A stretch of DNA of 64,000 nucleotides, taken from contig NZ_JQMX01000001.1 in NCBI RefSeq assembly GCF_000744945.1, positions 868,001 through 932,000 on the forward strand, read 5' to 3'. The position numbers and the translations under genes are program-made. Origin of the DNA: Carnobacterium maltaromaticum DSM 20342. Its GTDB lineage: Bacteria > Bacillota > Bacilli > Lactobacillales > Carnobacteriaceae. How positions within the stretch are numbered: the stretch's first letter is position 1; each line of letters begins with the position of its first letter. Positions 19,819 to 30,800 of this stretch are shown piece by piece. Under the pieces are notes generated by a model. It did no database searches. It was given only the letters and a program-made list of their open reading frames with translations, and had not been told where the DNA came from.

Positions 19819-22164
19819 TTATTTTTCCATAATCCTTTTAAAGCTACCTTGCCCTGTTAGTGGTTCAGTATAATAAATCGCACCATCTAAATCTGTGCGA
19901 AAAATAATCATATTTTGTTCTTTTAAGCGACTAATTGTTTCTGGCCTTGGATGCTGAAATTGATTATCGAGACCAGCAGAAATCAATCCTACTTTGGCAT
20001 CTATAGTCTTTAAAAAAATTGAGCTTGATGACGTTGAACTCCCATGATGACCTACTTTTAATACATTCACCTTTGCCTTTGGGTATTTTTGGAGCAACTT
20101 CAGTTCTCCTTCACTATCTAAATCACCTGTAAATAACCAACTAATTTGCCCAATTTCAGCATATAAAGTCAATGAATCTCGATTGTCACCTTGCCCTACT
20201 TCAGAAGGATACAACGCTTTTAATTTTATATCACTAGAAATAGACCATTCTTCTGGAGCTAGCAGACTATTTAAACGAGTTCCAGCCTTTTTTAACTTTT
20301 TTAGCGCTTTTCGAAAAGCAGGTTTCGTTTCTGATCCTGTCGCATAACTAATCTCTTTGATTGGTATACTTTCAGACAACTCAGCCAGAGCACCCATATG
20401 ATCAACATGCCCGTGGCTAATAAAAACCCCATTCAAATAGCTAATACCTTCTGCCTTTAAGGCTGGAATCAATTTATTTTGCGCAATACTCGTATTTTTT
20501 TTCTTTTTTGCCCACTTCTTTTTTTCAAAGGTTAATGCACCACCTGTATCAATCAAGTATGCACCTTTGCCAAAACGATCTTTAATTAAAATTGAATCAC
20601 CCTGCCCCACATCCAAGACAACTACCTTTAAAGAAGAATCAAAACGTGTGCTGAAAATTAGACAACCCAAACTGACACAGAGTGTAACCAAACTAAGAAA
20701 TCGGTGTTTTCGTTTTTCTAACTGCATAATAAAAATAAGAATACAGCTAAAAAATAAAAAAATGAAGATGAATTTTGGTCGCCCTGTTGTAATCATAAAG
20801 CTTCCAATTGAATTTATTTTTTGAAGAAAGCTCTCGATCCAACTAATTAATATACCCACAATCTCCACTAAAAACTGAAAAAAAGGCTGATTTAACCAGA
20901 ATATAGAAGCAATGAGCAGAGCTAATAAAATGGGAAGTAATCCGTAAATAAAGATAAATGTAAATAGGCTCGTAGCTATAACCGTTGCCCAAGAAAACTC
21001 ATAAAAATGATACGCCAGAATGGGAATTGACATCAGCAACATCATAGATGAAATAAAAAGAGATTTCATCACATCGTGCTTCAAGAAATCGATTAAATTA
21101 AGTGGGAATAATAATAAAAAAAGGGTTAATAAATAGCTTAACTGAAAACCCACAGAAAAAATCTGAGTTGGTTTTAGCCAAAGGCTGATAATTAAGGTCA
21201 GGCTCCATGCATCCAAAGAACTGCATTGTAATTTTATTTTCTCGCCTAAAATAGGTAGCCACCGCATACTAACTGCTCTAAAAATACTTGTTTGACCACC
21301 AGCTAACGCTCCATATAAAGGCAACATCAAAAGTAGTGCTTCGTCCGTTAACTCTTTAGATAGCTTGAAACGTCTAAAGAGGCGCCTAAAAACCGTAACT
21401 AAATACTGTACATGAACACCAGAAATGCTTAGTAAATGAATCAAACCTAATTTAGAAAAATTTAGACGCGTCGTCTCCTCTAATTGGTTGCTATTGCCAA
21501 ATAGTAATGCTCCAGTAAATTCTCCCACTTTATCAATTGGATAGGATTCTATATGTAAAAGTAATTTCTTCCTTAACAAATCAACTATTTTAGGAATTTG
21601 CCATATAGCAATCTTTTTTTTCTCAACTTTTTCAAACTTGTTTATTTTCAATACCCAATCAATAGTTTCTCTCTTTAAAAACTTTCGATAATTAAATTGA
21701 GCGAAATTCCGATTATTTTCTGGTTGTTCTAAACTTCCTTTAGCTGTTAGCTCAATAAAATTTTGGTTTTTTTTCCAGAAAATCTGTTCTTTTTCGTTTT
21801 TTAATTGGTAAAACCCAACAATTTTCTCTTTTTTTACTTTTCCATATTTTTTCTTTTTTAAAACTGTTCCATAAAATTGTAGTTGATCCCCATCAACCTT
21901 ACTTTGTGTTGGATTAACTTCAACAACAAACTCTTGCTCATTTCCTGCTAAGTCTGTTTGGTTTGTCATAATAAAACGAGACGTGAACAAAACTGTGAAT
22001 CCCATTATAATAAAACTTGTCACTATTACTTTGGGAATCCCAATGCAAACTATTCTGCTAATACCAAACAGGACAACTAGCACAGAAATAAAATGGGCAT
22101 TCGTAAAAAAAATAAGAACACTACTCAAACTTAAAAGAGCTGGAAAAATCCAGAAATTACGCAT
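19819..22164 (-). CDS. comEC: DNA uptake channel protein ComEC
   Basis: Polytopic membrane protein that carries transforming DNA across the membrane. 781 residues: N-terminal hydrophobic segments and a DUF4131-like soluble part (about 1-200), the Competence domain with many membrane segments (about 200-500), and a C-terminal metallo-beta-lactamase domain with DVGQGDS, SHGHVDHMG and VGHHGSSTS. The ATG directly abuts the comEB stop (TAAATG), indicating coupling. Full length and intact. Confidence 0.95.
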   Translation of the reverse strand: MRNFWIFPALLSLSSVLIFFTNAHFISVLVVLFGISRIVCIGIPKVIVTSFIIMGFTVLFTSRFIMTNQTDLAGNEQEFVVEVNPTQSKVDGDQLQFYGTVLKKKKYGKVKKEKIVGFYQLKNEKEQIFWKKNQNFIELTAKGSLEQPENNRNFAQFNYRKFLKRETIDWVLKINKFEKVEKKKIAIWQIPKIVDLLRKKLLLHIESYPIDKVGEFTGALLFGNSNQLEETTRLNFSKLGLIHLLSISGVHVQYLVTVFRRLFRRFKLSKELTDEALLLMLPLYGALAGGQTSIFRAVSMRWLPILGEKIKLQCSSLDAWSLTLIISLWLKPTQIFSVGFQLSYLLTLFLLLFPLNLIDFLKHDVMKSLFISSMMLLMSIPILAYHFYEFSWATVIATSLFTFIFIYGLLPILLALLIASIFWLNQPFFQFLVEIVGILISWIESFLQKINSIGSFMITTGRPKFIFIFLFFSCILIFIMQLEKRKHRFLSLVTLCVSLGCLIFSTRFDSSLKVVVLDVGQGDSILIKDRFGKGAYLIDTGGALTFEKKKWAKKKKNTSIAQNKLIPALKAEGISYLNGVFISHGHVDHMGALAELSESIPIKEISYATGSETKPAFRKALKKLKKAGTRLNSLLAPEEWSISSDIKLKALYPSEVGQGDNRDSLTLYAEIGQISWLFTGDLDSEGELKLLQKYPKAKVNVLKVGHHGSSTSSSSIFLKTIDAKVGLISAGLDNQFQHPRPETISRLKEQNMIIFRTDLDGAIYYTEPLTGQGSFKRIMEK

Positions 22165-22647
22165 TTATTCTAAGTTGTTTTTCCCATTGCCAAAATCTAA
22201 TTGTGCAAAATACTCATTTGAGAGTGTGACTTTTTGACATTGAACGTGGGCTTGTTCAATTAATTTTATCGCGTAAGGGTCATTGTGATAGTCCTCTAAA
22301 TAATGAATTTTTTTAATCCCAGCTTGTAAAATCATTTTTGTACATTGTAAACAAGGAAAGTGCGTTACATAAATTTCTGCATTTTCTGTTCCTACACCAA
22401 ACTTTGCACATTGTAAAATAGCATTCATTTCAGCATGAATCGTCCTTAAACAATGACCATCTACAATATAACACCCTTCATCAATACAATGGAGATCTCC
22501 AGTAACGGAACCATTGTACCCTCCTGCAATAATTCTTTTATCGCGCACAATCGTCGCGCCAACCGTTAATCTTGTACATGTGCTTCGTAAAGACAGCAAT
22601 AAACTTTGAGCCATAAAATATTGATCCCACGGAATCCTTTTCATCAT
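22165..22647 (-). CDS. comEB: dCMP deaminase-family protein ComEB
   Basis: Zinc-dependent deoxycytidylate deaminase, 160 residues, with HAEMNAILQCA (His and the proton-shuttle Glu) and PCLQCTKMI (two Cys ligands). It sits between comEA and comEC as in B. subtilis, where it is not needed for transformation. Either of the two leading Met codons may be used. Confidence 0.93.
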   Translation of the reverse strand: MMKRIPWDQYFMAQSLLLSLRSTCTRLTVGATIVRDKRIIAGGYNGSVTGDLHCIDEGCYIVDGHCLRTIHAEMNAILQCAKFGVGTENAEIYVTHFPCLQCTKMILQAGIKKIHYLEDYHNDPYAIKLIEQAHVQCQKVTLSNEYFAQLDFGNGKNNLE

Positions 22648-22789
22648 TTACCCTCCACTAATTTATCAAATTGATTTACCTAATTTTTAATTCTAAACAT
22701 TTATACTCATAAAACAAGTAAATACTAATTTTAATTTCTTTAAGTATACAAAAGCTAGAATTAAGTTGCAACGCTTTTTCAATTACTAG

Positions 22790-23464
22790 TTAGCCCACTG
22801 TAATTTGCTCTTTTAAGCCTTCAAATATTTTTTCACCAATACCTGATATCTTTTTTAAATCTTCAATACTTTGAAAAGAACCATTTTCTTGCCGATACTC
22901 TACAATCATCTGGGCTTTTTTGGCACCAATTCCTGTTAAAGTTTGGAGTTCATTTGCCTCGGCCTGATTTATATTTAACTTGGCCTCAACTTCAGAGTTC
23001 TGATCTTTCTGTTTTACATTTTCTTCACGGTCTACTTCTTCAAATTTTGGTTCTTCTCCAATTAATGGGACATAAATAACCATCTGATCTTGTAAACGTA
23101 AAGAAAGATTTAAACCTACAGAATCTGCTTCAGTCAAAAAACCACCTGCCAATTCAATTGCATCTATCAAACGCATCTCCGCTTTTACAGAATAAACTCC
23201 TGGATTCAAAACAGACCCTTTCACATCTACAACCATCTTCTCATCAGGAACTTCAACATCTTCTTTCCTGCTTTTTTCTTCACTACTATCTTCGTTGAAG
23301 AGTGTTGAATCAACTGCTAAACTAGGTATCTCCTCAGAAACAGCTGAGCTTCTTGCAAATACTAAACTTGAAAATATTAACCCTATGCCAAGTACCCCTA
23401 AGGCAATCTTGAGTGCGAACAAATGATCCAACATCCATGTTTTTACTTGTTGTATTTTTTCCAT
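22790..23464 (-). CDS. comEA: Competence DNA receptor ComEA
   Basis: Membrane-anchored receptor for double-stranded DNA. 224 residues: one membrane segment at about 17-38, an SLBB-type domain (VDVKGSVLNPGVY) at about 78-140, an acidic linker, and a C-terminal pair of helix-hairpin-helix motifs (INQAEANELQTLTGIGAKKA and GIGEKIFEGLK). RBS AAAGGAGG. A 142-base gap separates it from comEB. Confidence 0.95.
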   Translation of the reverse strand: MEKIQQVKTWMLDHLFALKIALGVLGIGLIFSSLVFARSSAVSEEIPSLAVDSTLFNEDSSEEKSRKEDVEVPDEKMVVDVKGSVLNPGVYSVKAEMRLIDAIELAGGFLTEADSVGLNLSLRLQDQMVIYVPLIGEEPKFEEVDREENVKQKDQNSEVEAKLNINQAEANELQTLTGIGAKKAQMIVEYRQENGSFQSIEDLKKISGIGEKIFEGLKEQITVG

Positions 23465-23533
23465 ACCACCAACCTCCTTTTTTTAACCTTCACAAAGAAA
23501 GTATGCATAAATTCAATTTTTAATTTTTAAAAT

Positions 23534-23572
23534 AAAAAAACATTCTAGCGATTATGCCAGAATGTTTTTTCC
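23534..23572 (-). terminator. Terminator between sepM and comEA
   Basis: AAAAAACATTCT/AGAATGTTTTTT, 12-bp stem. It ends the coaD-sepM transcript, so comEA needs its own promoter. Confidence 0.9.
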
Positions 23573-23573
23573 T

Positions 23574-24611
23574 TTATTTTTCTAAATAATCCACTGCATC
23601 TTGGAAAGTTTTTACAGGGACAATTTTCATTTTCGTACCAATTTTTTTTGCAGCTGCTTTAGCTTCTTCATAATTCGTTTTTAATTCCGGATATTTCTTT
23701 TTAATAGCCGGATCAATCTCATCATCTGGTGCAAAGAAAATAGTCGCTCCTTCTTTATCTGCTGCTACCACTTTTTTATCAATTCCACCAATTCGTCCAA
23801 CCGTTCCATCTGGTGAAATCGTCCCTGTACCAGCAATTTGACGTCCATCTCGTAAATTAATTCCTTTTAATTGAGTATAAATCTCTAAACTAAACATTAA
23901 CCCAGCAGACGGCCCACCAATTTCTTCTGTATTTACATCAACAGGAATTGTAGTTGTGATCGTTGTGTCATTTACCAAACTAATTCCTAATCCGGCTTTT
24001 TTATCCGTATCCATTTTCATTAATGGAGCCGAAACTTTTTTTTCTGACCCATTCCGATTGACAACTACATCAATTTCTTCCCCAACTTTTTTAGATTTTA
24101 CATAGTCAATAAACTCTTCTGAACTTTTGAATGAGTGCCCATCTAGAGAAACAATTGTATCCCCAACTTCTAATTTCCCTTTGAATTTTGATTCATCCAG
24201 AATCGACATCACATAAACACCTTTATAATGTGTTTTATATTCAGCGCCTGCTGTTCGATAAGCTAGCTCAATAGCAGCGTTCACCGAACTTGTCATATAA
24301 TAGTCTTGTACTTGATTGAACTCCTTATTTGAGCTGACATCACCATAAAGTTCTTTTTTAGTTAGTCCTTCATGAAAGGGTAAAAAGCGCATAAAATAGG
24401 TAAAGGCTGTTGCTTGCCGAACACCAACAGTCGTTAACATAAAACTACCATCTTCTTTATCTTTTTGATTATCAACGCTGATAAGTTCATTCAAATGAAC
24501 CGCCGATCCAGGAGATTCAATAAAATACGGAATGGGTACAACTAAGCCTAAAACAATTAAAATAGCAATAATCGGGAGGATATATTTTGTTTTTTTTGGT
24601 TTATTAGTCAT
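23574..24611 (-). CDS. sepM: PDZ-domain Lon-like serine protease (SepM/YlbL)
   Basis: Membrane-anchored secreted protease, 345 residues: N-terminal membrane segment (about 12-32), a PDZ domain (about 125-200, VGDTIVSLDGHSF), and an S16/Lon-type catalytic domain with GGPSAGLMFSLEIY (catalytic Ser) and GGIDKKVVAA (catalytic Lys). Streptococcal SepM processes competence-stimulating peptide and B. subtilis YlbL is a checkpoint-recovery protease; which role applies here is unknown. The frame opens at GTG 24620, but spacing from GTGGA favours ATG 24611. Confidence 0.9.
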   Translation of the reverse strand: MTNKPKKTKYILPIIAILIVLGLVVPIPYFIESPGSAVHLNELISVDNQKDKEDGSFMLTTVGVRQATAFTYFMRFLPFHEGLTKKELYGDVSSNKEFNQVQDYYMTSSVNAAIELAYRTAGAEYKTHYKGVYVMSILDESKFKGKLEVGDTIVSLDGHSFKSSEEFIDYVKSKKVGEEIDVVVNRNGSEKKVSAPLMKMDTDKKAGLGISLVNDTTITTTIPVDVNTEEIGGPSAGLMFSLEIYTQLKGINLRDGRQIAGTGTISPDGTVGRIGGIDKKVVAADKEGATIFFAPDDEIDPAIKKKYPELKTNYEEAKAAAKKIGTKMKIVPVKTFQDAVDYLEK

Positions 24612-24629
24612 CATTTCCACTCTTTTCTG

Positions 24630-25121
24630 CTAATTTAATTTTTTGTATTTTTCTTTAATGGCTTCATTTACTACTTTAGGAACAAATGCAGAAATATCGC
24701 CACCAAAACGGGCTACTTCTTTAATTAAACTTGAACTGAGAAAACGATACTTCTCATCAGCCAATAAAATAACCGTTTCAATCTCTTCATTTAATTGTTT
24801 ATTCATTAAGGCAATATTCGTTTCATATTCAAAATCTAAAGTATTTCGCATACCACGTATCATGGCAGTAATTTCCAAGTCCTTAGCTAAATCAATCGTC
24901 AATCCTCCAACATGAGAAATAACCTGAACATTTTCAATGTGTTGTAATGATTTTTCAATCAAGTCAATTTTTTCATTCGAATTAAATAAAGATACTTTAG
25001 AAGTATTCGTTAAAACAGCAATAATAACCTCATCAAAAAGCTTTGCAGCTCGCTGAATAGTATCAACATGACCATTAGTTAATGGATCAAAACTACCAGG
25101 AAATAGCGCTTTTTTACTCAT
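24630..25121 (-). CDS. coaD: Phosphopantetheine adenylyltransferase
   Basis: Fourth step of coenzyme A synthesis. 163 residues, starting [20 protein letters not shown] with the T/HxGH nucleotide-binding motif (TNGH), and the later SSSLIKE segment. The frame extends six codons upstream, but the purine-rich AGAGTGAAGA favours ATG 25121, which overlaps the rsmD end by eight bases. Confidence 0.95.
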   Translation of the reverse strand: MSKKALFPGSFDPLTNGHVDTIQRAAKLFDEVIIAVLTNTSKVSLFNSNEKIDLIEKSLQHIENVQVISHVGGLTIDLAKDLEITAMIRGMRNTLDFEYETNIALMNKQLNEEIETVILLADEKYRFLSSSLIKEVARFGGDISAFVPKVVNEAIKEKYKKLN

Positions 25122-25686
25122 CTTCTTCACTCTTTTCATCTAATTGATAAATAACAATCTTTGTCATTCCATAACTTTCTCTACGTGTTGCTACCAAGCC
25201 TGCAACCTTATCAGGTAAATCCGTTTTCTTATCAACTTCACAAATGATTTTTCCATTTGAGTTTAATAAATGTTTATCCATAATTTGGGTAAGTTGTTTT
25301 TCAATTTCTTGTTTCATATAAGGAGGGTCCATAAAAATCAAATCAAAGGCTTGATTTTGTCTACTTAAAGCATCTAAAGCACGATTCGCTTCATTTCGAT
25401 AAAGTTGAAATTTCTCAGGCTCTTTCGTCATTTCAATATTTTCTTTAATTGTTTTGATTGCAAGAATTTCTTTATCAATTAAAATCGCTTTATCAAAACC
25501 ACGAGATACAGCTTCAATCGCTAATCCACCACTTCCTGCAAATAAATCTAAGCAAACACCACCATCAAAATAAGGACCAATAATATTAAAAATTGATTCT
25601 TTAATTTTATCAGTTGTTGGACGGGTATTAGTTCCTGGGACAGCCTTTATTTTTCTACCACCATATTCACCTGAAATAACGCGCAT
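25114..25686 (-). CDS. rsmD: 16S rRNA (guanine966-N2)-methyltransferase RsmD
   Basis: SAM-dependent rRNA methyltransferase, 190 residues. SAM motif [17 protein letters not shown] and catalytic DPPY in [11 protein letters not shown]. Start ATG 25686 follows GAAGGAGC; the open frame upstream lacks support. First gene of rsmD-coaD-sepM. Confidence 0.94.
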   Translation of the reverse strand: MRVISGEYGGRKIKAVPGTNTRPTTDKIKESIFNIIGPYFDGGVCLDLFAGSGGLAIEAVSRGFDKAILIDKEILAIKTIKENIEMTKEPEKFQLYRNEANRALDALSRQNQAFDLIFMDPPYMKQEIEKQLTQIMDKHLLNSNGKIICEVDKKTDLPDKVAGLVATRRESYGMTKIVIYQLDEKSEEDE

Positions 25687-25820
25687 AACTAGCTCCTTCT
25701 TTTTACATATTTTTTCTTTATTATTCATTTTAACAGAAAATTTTCTACTTATTTAGTTTTTTTACTTTAATTGCTAAAAAAATCCATCATTCATCATATA
25801 AATTTCACAATTTTAAACAA

Positions 25821-25855
25821 AAAAAGTAACTGTGAACACTGTCACAGTCACTTTT
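25821..25855. terminator. Terminator after ylbG
   Basis: AAAAGTAACTGTGA/TCACAGTCACTTTT with one mismatch and a six-base loop, T-run on the minus strand. It separates ylbFG from rsmD-coaD-sepM. Confidence 0.85.
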
Positions 25856-25860
25856 CATAA

Positions 25861-26196
25861 TTAAACCATTTCTTTTAACTTTAATTGAGTAGCTCCCTCA
25901 ATCATCGCAATTTCTTCTGCATCTTCAACTTCTTTACGATTTTTAGCTTTTCCAATCCGATCACCAAAATCCATATTGATTTCTGGTCTCATAGAAAGAT
26001 CAACTTTTCGTACGAAATGAAGCCCATTTAGTTTTTTTTCTGTCGTTTCTACTTCAGACTTATCAACATAAATGACAACATATTTCATGCGCTTCGACAC
26101 GTAATGGATAAGCCCAAAACGTTTTAGTGTTTTTAAATGCCGCAAACTATATACCCAGACAATAATCCCTTGTCGTTCATTTAAAATTAACTCCAT
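25861..26196 (-). CDS. ylbG: YlbG family protein (UPF0298/DUF2129)
   Basis: Small cytosolic protein of unknown function, 111 residues, conserved in Bacillales and Lactobacillales. It matches the family by start (MELILNERQGIIVWVYSLRHLKTLKRFGLIHYVS), length and place between ylbF and rsmD. It follows ylbF by 15 bases. Confidence 0.9.
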   Translation of the reverse strand: MELILNERQGIIVWVYSLRHLKTLKRFGLIHYVSKRMKYVVIYVDKSEVETTEKKLNGLHFVRKVDLSMRPEINMDFGDRIGKAKNRKEVEDAEEIAMIEGATQLKLKEMV

Positions 26197-26211
26197 TTTG
26201 TGCTCACCATC

Positions 26212-26646
26212 CTATCCACAACCGCAACCTCCACCAGTTCCACAACCACTTGCTCCTGTTGCAAAAAATGGATTCCCAGCTGGTACTTTTATTGTATCTG
26301 ACACCGCTCTTGCTAGCGTTAAACTGACTTCATCTAAAATGGTTTGTAAATCTGTTTCAACTAATCGATACTGATAAACGAACTCATCAACATCCATTTC
26401 ACGTTTTAAACGACGAACTTCACGATTTTTTTCTTTAAAATCTGGTGCAAATTTACCGTAAACTTCAATTTCTTCAAAAGCTTTTTTAGCTTGATTAAAA
26501 GCATGAATTTTAGCTTGTGCAGCTTCATCTTGTTCTAAAGCAATTTTAGCAGCACAATAATTTTGCCCGATATCACTTTCCATAATACTTTGAACTAAAG
26601 CAAATGCCTCTGTCTCCATATCAAGGTAATCTTCTGTAACAATCAT
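26212..26646 (-). CDS. ylbF: YlbF, Y-complex regulator of RNA maturation
   Basis: 144 residues from ATG 26646, set by AGAAGG upstream; the open frame before it is not expected in the family. Mostly helical (com_ylbF domain), with a C-terminal tail ASGCGTGGGCGCG carrying three cysteines. In B. subtilis YlbF works with YmcA and YaaT in a complex that carries iron-sulfur clusters and guides RNase Y, affecting competence, biofilm and sporulation. The cysteine tail suggests cluster binding is kept here. Confidence 0.88.
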   Translation of the reverse strand: MIVTEDYLDMETEAFALVQSIMESDIGQNYCAAKIALEQDEAAQAKIHAFNQAKKAFEEIEVYGKFAPDFKEKNREVRRLKREMDVDEFVYQYRLVETDLQTILDEVSLTLARAVSDTIKVPAGNPFFATGASGCGTGGGCGCG

Positions 26647-26745
26647 AGGAAACCTTCTTTCATCTATAATCAAATTTAGTTCAACTATCGATAGTCTGTA
26701 GAAAAACATCTGATACTCATTCTATTTTTAGTATACAGAGAAGTA

Positions 26746-27825
26746 TTAGAGTTTGTCAAGGGAGTCTAATAATAGGATTACTTCTTGATTTTGATAACGA
26801 ATCCCACTATTTCTAAGCTTTTTATTCATTAAGAGTTCACGTTGGGTTTCTAAACTGAACCAATAACTCATGACCCATGTAGCGTCAGATGTATGATTTA
26901 AATATAAACTATCACTATCTTTTGCTCCACTAGAATCTTTAGTCACAACTTCAGAAATTTGTTTATTACTTAAACCTTTGGATTGAATTTCTTCGTCTGT
27001 TCGCGAATTATACGTCGTAAAAACAGATGTAGCTAATTTAGTTAATTCTACATTTTCAATTAAGCTATTTAGCTGATTTCGTCTTCGAAGTACGTTAATC
27101 ATTTCAAGCGTTTGTTTTTCATTTGCTTGATTGACTAATTCCCAATCAAGTTGTTCGTTAATAATAGTAGAAATAGGCGTCATTGACGCTACTTCATAGA
27201 CATTGAGATGGAGTAATACATCCGCATCTAAATAACGAACACCAAGAATTTCATTTGACACTTGATCTAACATTAGCATTGCAAAAGTTCCATTATCAAA
27301 AGCAACCAAAGGATGATAATTCATATCTGCCTCAGAAAGTTCAATTTGATAAACATCTTCATTAAAATTTATCTCAAAATTAGGATAAAGTGTTGTTACT
27401 TGATAGATATCATCAATGTTCATACCAATTTCAAATGGTTCTACCGTCAATTCTTTACCTAAAGCAAAAACAGTTACAACTTGTCCATTATTCACACCTA
27501 CTTGCAAATAATTACGATCTTGTTGATTATAAATCCACCATTCAAATCCATAAGCCGTTGGATCTTTTCTTGTAGGTTCACCATATTTTTCAGTTATTTT
27601 AGAAACTGGTTGGTGAATATAAGCAGCAAAACCAGTTGCTGGAATTGTTTCTTGCACCATGCCCGTTTTAGGTTTATCCATTTCTTGTCCTGTTTCATGT
27701 GTATTAGCAGGAACTTTGGGATTATCTTTTGATTGTAAAATAGGTGTAGCATAAAATATAATCATTAAAACAATAAATAGGGGAATAGCTCTTAAAAAAG
27801 TTTTCATACTCTTTTCAATCCTCAT
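26746..27825 (-). CDS. CAP-domain protein, YlbC-like
   Basis: 359 residues. N-terminal membrane segment (about 9-28), a CAP-associated N-terminal domain (about 65-205, with ITEKYGEPTRKDPTAYGFEWWIY), then a CAP/SCP-like domain (about 225-355: MINVLRRRNQLNSLIENVELTKLA ... YWFSLETQRELLMNKKLRNSGI). Its place two genes before ylbG matches ylbC of B. subtilis. Extracellular; function unknown. Confidence 0.8.
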   Translation of the reverse strand: MRIEKSMKTFLRAIPLFIVLMIIFYATPILQSKDNPKVPANTHETGQEMDKPKTGMVQETIPATGFAAYIHQPVSKITEKYGEPTRKDPTAYGFEWWIYNQQDRNYLQVGVNNGQVVTVFALGKELTVEPFEIGMNIDDIYQVTTLYPNFEINFNEDVYQIELSEADMNYHPLVAFDNGTFAMLMLDQVSNEILGVRYLDADVLLHLNVYEVASMTPISTIINEQLDWELVNQANEKQTLEMINVLRRRNQLNSLIENVELTKLATSVFTTYNSRTDEEIQSKGLSNKQISEVVTKDSSGAKDSDSLYLNHTSDATWVMSYWFSLETQRELLMNKKLRNSGIRYQNQEVILLLDSLDKL

Positions 27826-27852
27826 TTCTAAAGCGTACCCCTATTATCGCAT

Positions 27853-30800
27853 TTATCTAGGTTTAATTTCAATCAATAAATCGCCTGTTTCAATAATATC
27901 TTCATTTTGAACATAAATTTGATCGACAATCCCCTCAAAGTTAGCTTGAATTGTTGTTTCCATCTTCATAGCTTCAGTGATTAAAATCGGTTGCCCTGCT
28001 TTAACACGCTCGCCTTTTTCTACTAATACTTCCAAAACAGAACCTGGCATCGTTGCTCCAACTTGCTCTTTATTCGTTGGCTCAGCTTTTCTGCGTAAAG
28101 TAGCTGTCCCTTTAATACTAATATCTTTAATCACAACTTCACGCCCTTGACCATTTAACTCGAAGTACAAAATACGATTCCCTTCAGAATCAGGTTCGCC
28201 TACTTCGATTAATTTAATAATCAACGTTTTACCTTTTTCAATTCGAACTTCCACAGATTCACCGTGACGCATTCCATGGAAGAATGTTGGCGTATCAAGT
28301 AAGGTCACATCTCCATATTGATCATGCATTTTGCAATACTCTAAGAATACTTGAGGGTACATAATGTAACTCAGCACATCTTCATGAGTGGGCTCTTCTC
28401 CCATTTTTTCAGCTAATTCTTTTTTCACAGCTGCAAAATCGACCGATTTAGCTAATGAACCAGGACGAACAGTGATTGCTTTTTTGTCTTTTAAGATTAT
28501 TTTTTGTAATTTCTCAGGGAATCCGCCAACAGGTTGACCTAAATCGCCTCTAAAGAAACCAATAACAGAATCTGGGAAATCAATTGAAGCACCTTTTTCA
28601 TAAACATCTGCTTCACTTAAACCATTCTGAATCATAAATAAGGCCATATCTCCAACAACTTTAGAAGAAGGCGTTACTTTGACTACATCGCCAAACATTT
28701 GGTTTACAGTTGAATACATCTGTTTAACTTCTTCCCACTTCTCACCTAGCCCAACAGCTTTTGCTTGTTGTTGCAGATTAGAATACTGACCACCAGGCAT
28801 TTCATGTTGATAAACTTCTGTTTGTGGTGCACTAATTCCATTTTCAAAATCTGTATAAAAACCACGTACATCTTCCCAGTAATGGTTTAATTGTTGGACA
28901 TTTTTAATCTCAATATCAGGTGTCCGATCACCATTAACTAAGGCATAATATAAACTACTCATACTTGGCTGACTAGTCGCTCCACTAATTGCACTCATTG
29001 CAACATCGACAATATCGACACCCGCTTTAACTGCTGAGGCGTATGTGAAGATACCATTCCCACTTGTGTCATGAGTATGCAAATGAATTGGCACATCCAC
29101 AGTTGCTTTCAGTTCACTGATTAAGCGATAAGCAGCTTGTGGCATTAATAAACCCGCCATGTCTTTCAAGGCAATGATATGGGCTCCTTGACGTTCCAGC
29201 TCCAATGCCATTTCTTTGTAATAGTCCACTGTATATTTCGCTCGTTTAGGATCATTAATATCTCCGGTATAACAAATTGCCGCTTCAGCAATTTTTCCAG
29301 TATCACGAACTGCTTGAATACTTTTTTCCATTTGTGGAATCCAGTTTAAGCTATCAAATATACGGAAAACGTCAATTCCATTAGTTGCTGCTTGCTGAAT
29401 AAATTCAACAATAACATTGTCCGGATAATTTTGGTATCCAACGGCATTCGACCCTCTAAATAGCATTTGGAATAACGTATTTGGCATCCGACGGCGTAAT
29501 TTTCTTAATCTTTCCCATGGATCTTCGTTTAAGAAACGATAAGCTACATCGAAGGTTGCTCCACCCCATATTTCTTCTGAGAATAATTGCGGAATACCTT
29601 TTTGTGTTTCCTCAGCAATATTCACAAAATCTTGTGTTCTCACACGTGTCGCTAATAAACTTTGGTGAGCATCTCTAAAGGTTGTATCCGTTAAAAGAAC
29701 TTGGTTTTGATTTTTTACCCATTCAACAACGGCGTCTGCCCCTTGGCTATCTAAAATATTTTTAGCACTTACATATGGTTCATTCGGTAAAATTAATTTA
29801 CTTGGTACTCGCGCTGCCTCTAAGAATTTTTTCTCGCCTTTTTCGATACCAGGGAAACCATTGACCGTTATATTGCCAATATATTTCATTGTTTTATTGC
29901 CACGATCTCGTGTTTTAGGGAAAATAAATAACTCTGGAGATGTATCAATAAAAGTTGTTTTGGCATTACCTGATAAAAAGATTGGATGTGAAATAACATT
30001 TTGCATAAACGGAATATTCGTTTTAACGCCACGAATTCTAAATTCTTTCAACGAACGATCCATTTTTTTCACAGCATCATCAAACGTCATTCCTTGCACA
30101 CAAACTTTAACTAGCAACGAATCGAAAAATGGCGAAACTACGCTTCCTTGGAAACCATTACCCGCATCTAAACGAATCCCAAAACCACCTGGTGAACGAT
30201 ACGTATCAATTTTACCTGTATCTGGTAAAAAGTTATTCATTGGATCTTCGGTTGTAATTCGACATTGAATAGCTGCACCAATCATATGCAAATCTTTTTG
30301 CTGTGGCAAATGCATGTCTTTAAATAAATCCATTCCCATCGCAATTTTAATTTGTGATTGAACAATATCAATACCTGTAATCATTTCAGTAATTGTATGC
30401 TCTACTTGAACACGTGGATTTACCTCAATAAAATAAAAACGGTCATCCTCTAATAAAAATTCTACTGTCCCAGCATTTATATAGCCTACATGCTTCATTA
30501 ATTGAACAGCTGCGTCACACATTTCATGGCGTAACTCTGTTGAAATAGACACACATGGAGCTACTTCTACAACCTTTTGATGACGACGCTGCACAGAACA
30601 ATCTCTCTCAAATAAATGGAGTACATTTCCATGAGTATCGCCTAAAATCTGCACTTCAATATGTTTGGGGCTAGAAATATAGCGTTCAACATAAACTTCA
30701 TCACTACCAAAAGCTGCTTTAGCCTCACTTTTAGCACGTTCATAACTATCTTTCGCCTCCGCTTTGGATGCCGCAACACGCATGCCACGTCCTCCGCCAC

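Noticed and set aside
22165..22647. comEB as tRNA- or mRNA-editing deaminase
   Set aside because: Length, motif spacing and com operon context fit dCMP deaminase.
29861..30268. 135-codon plus-strand ORF within pyc
   Set aside because: Opposite strand of a strongly conserved coding region with no translation signals.
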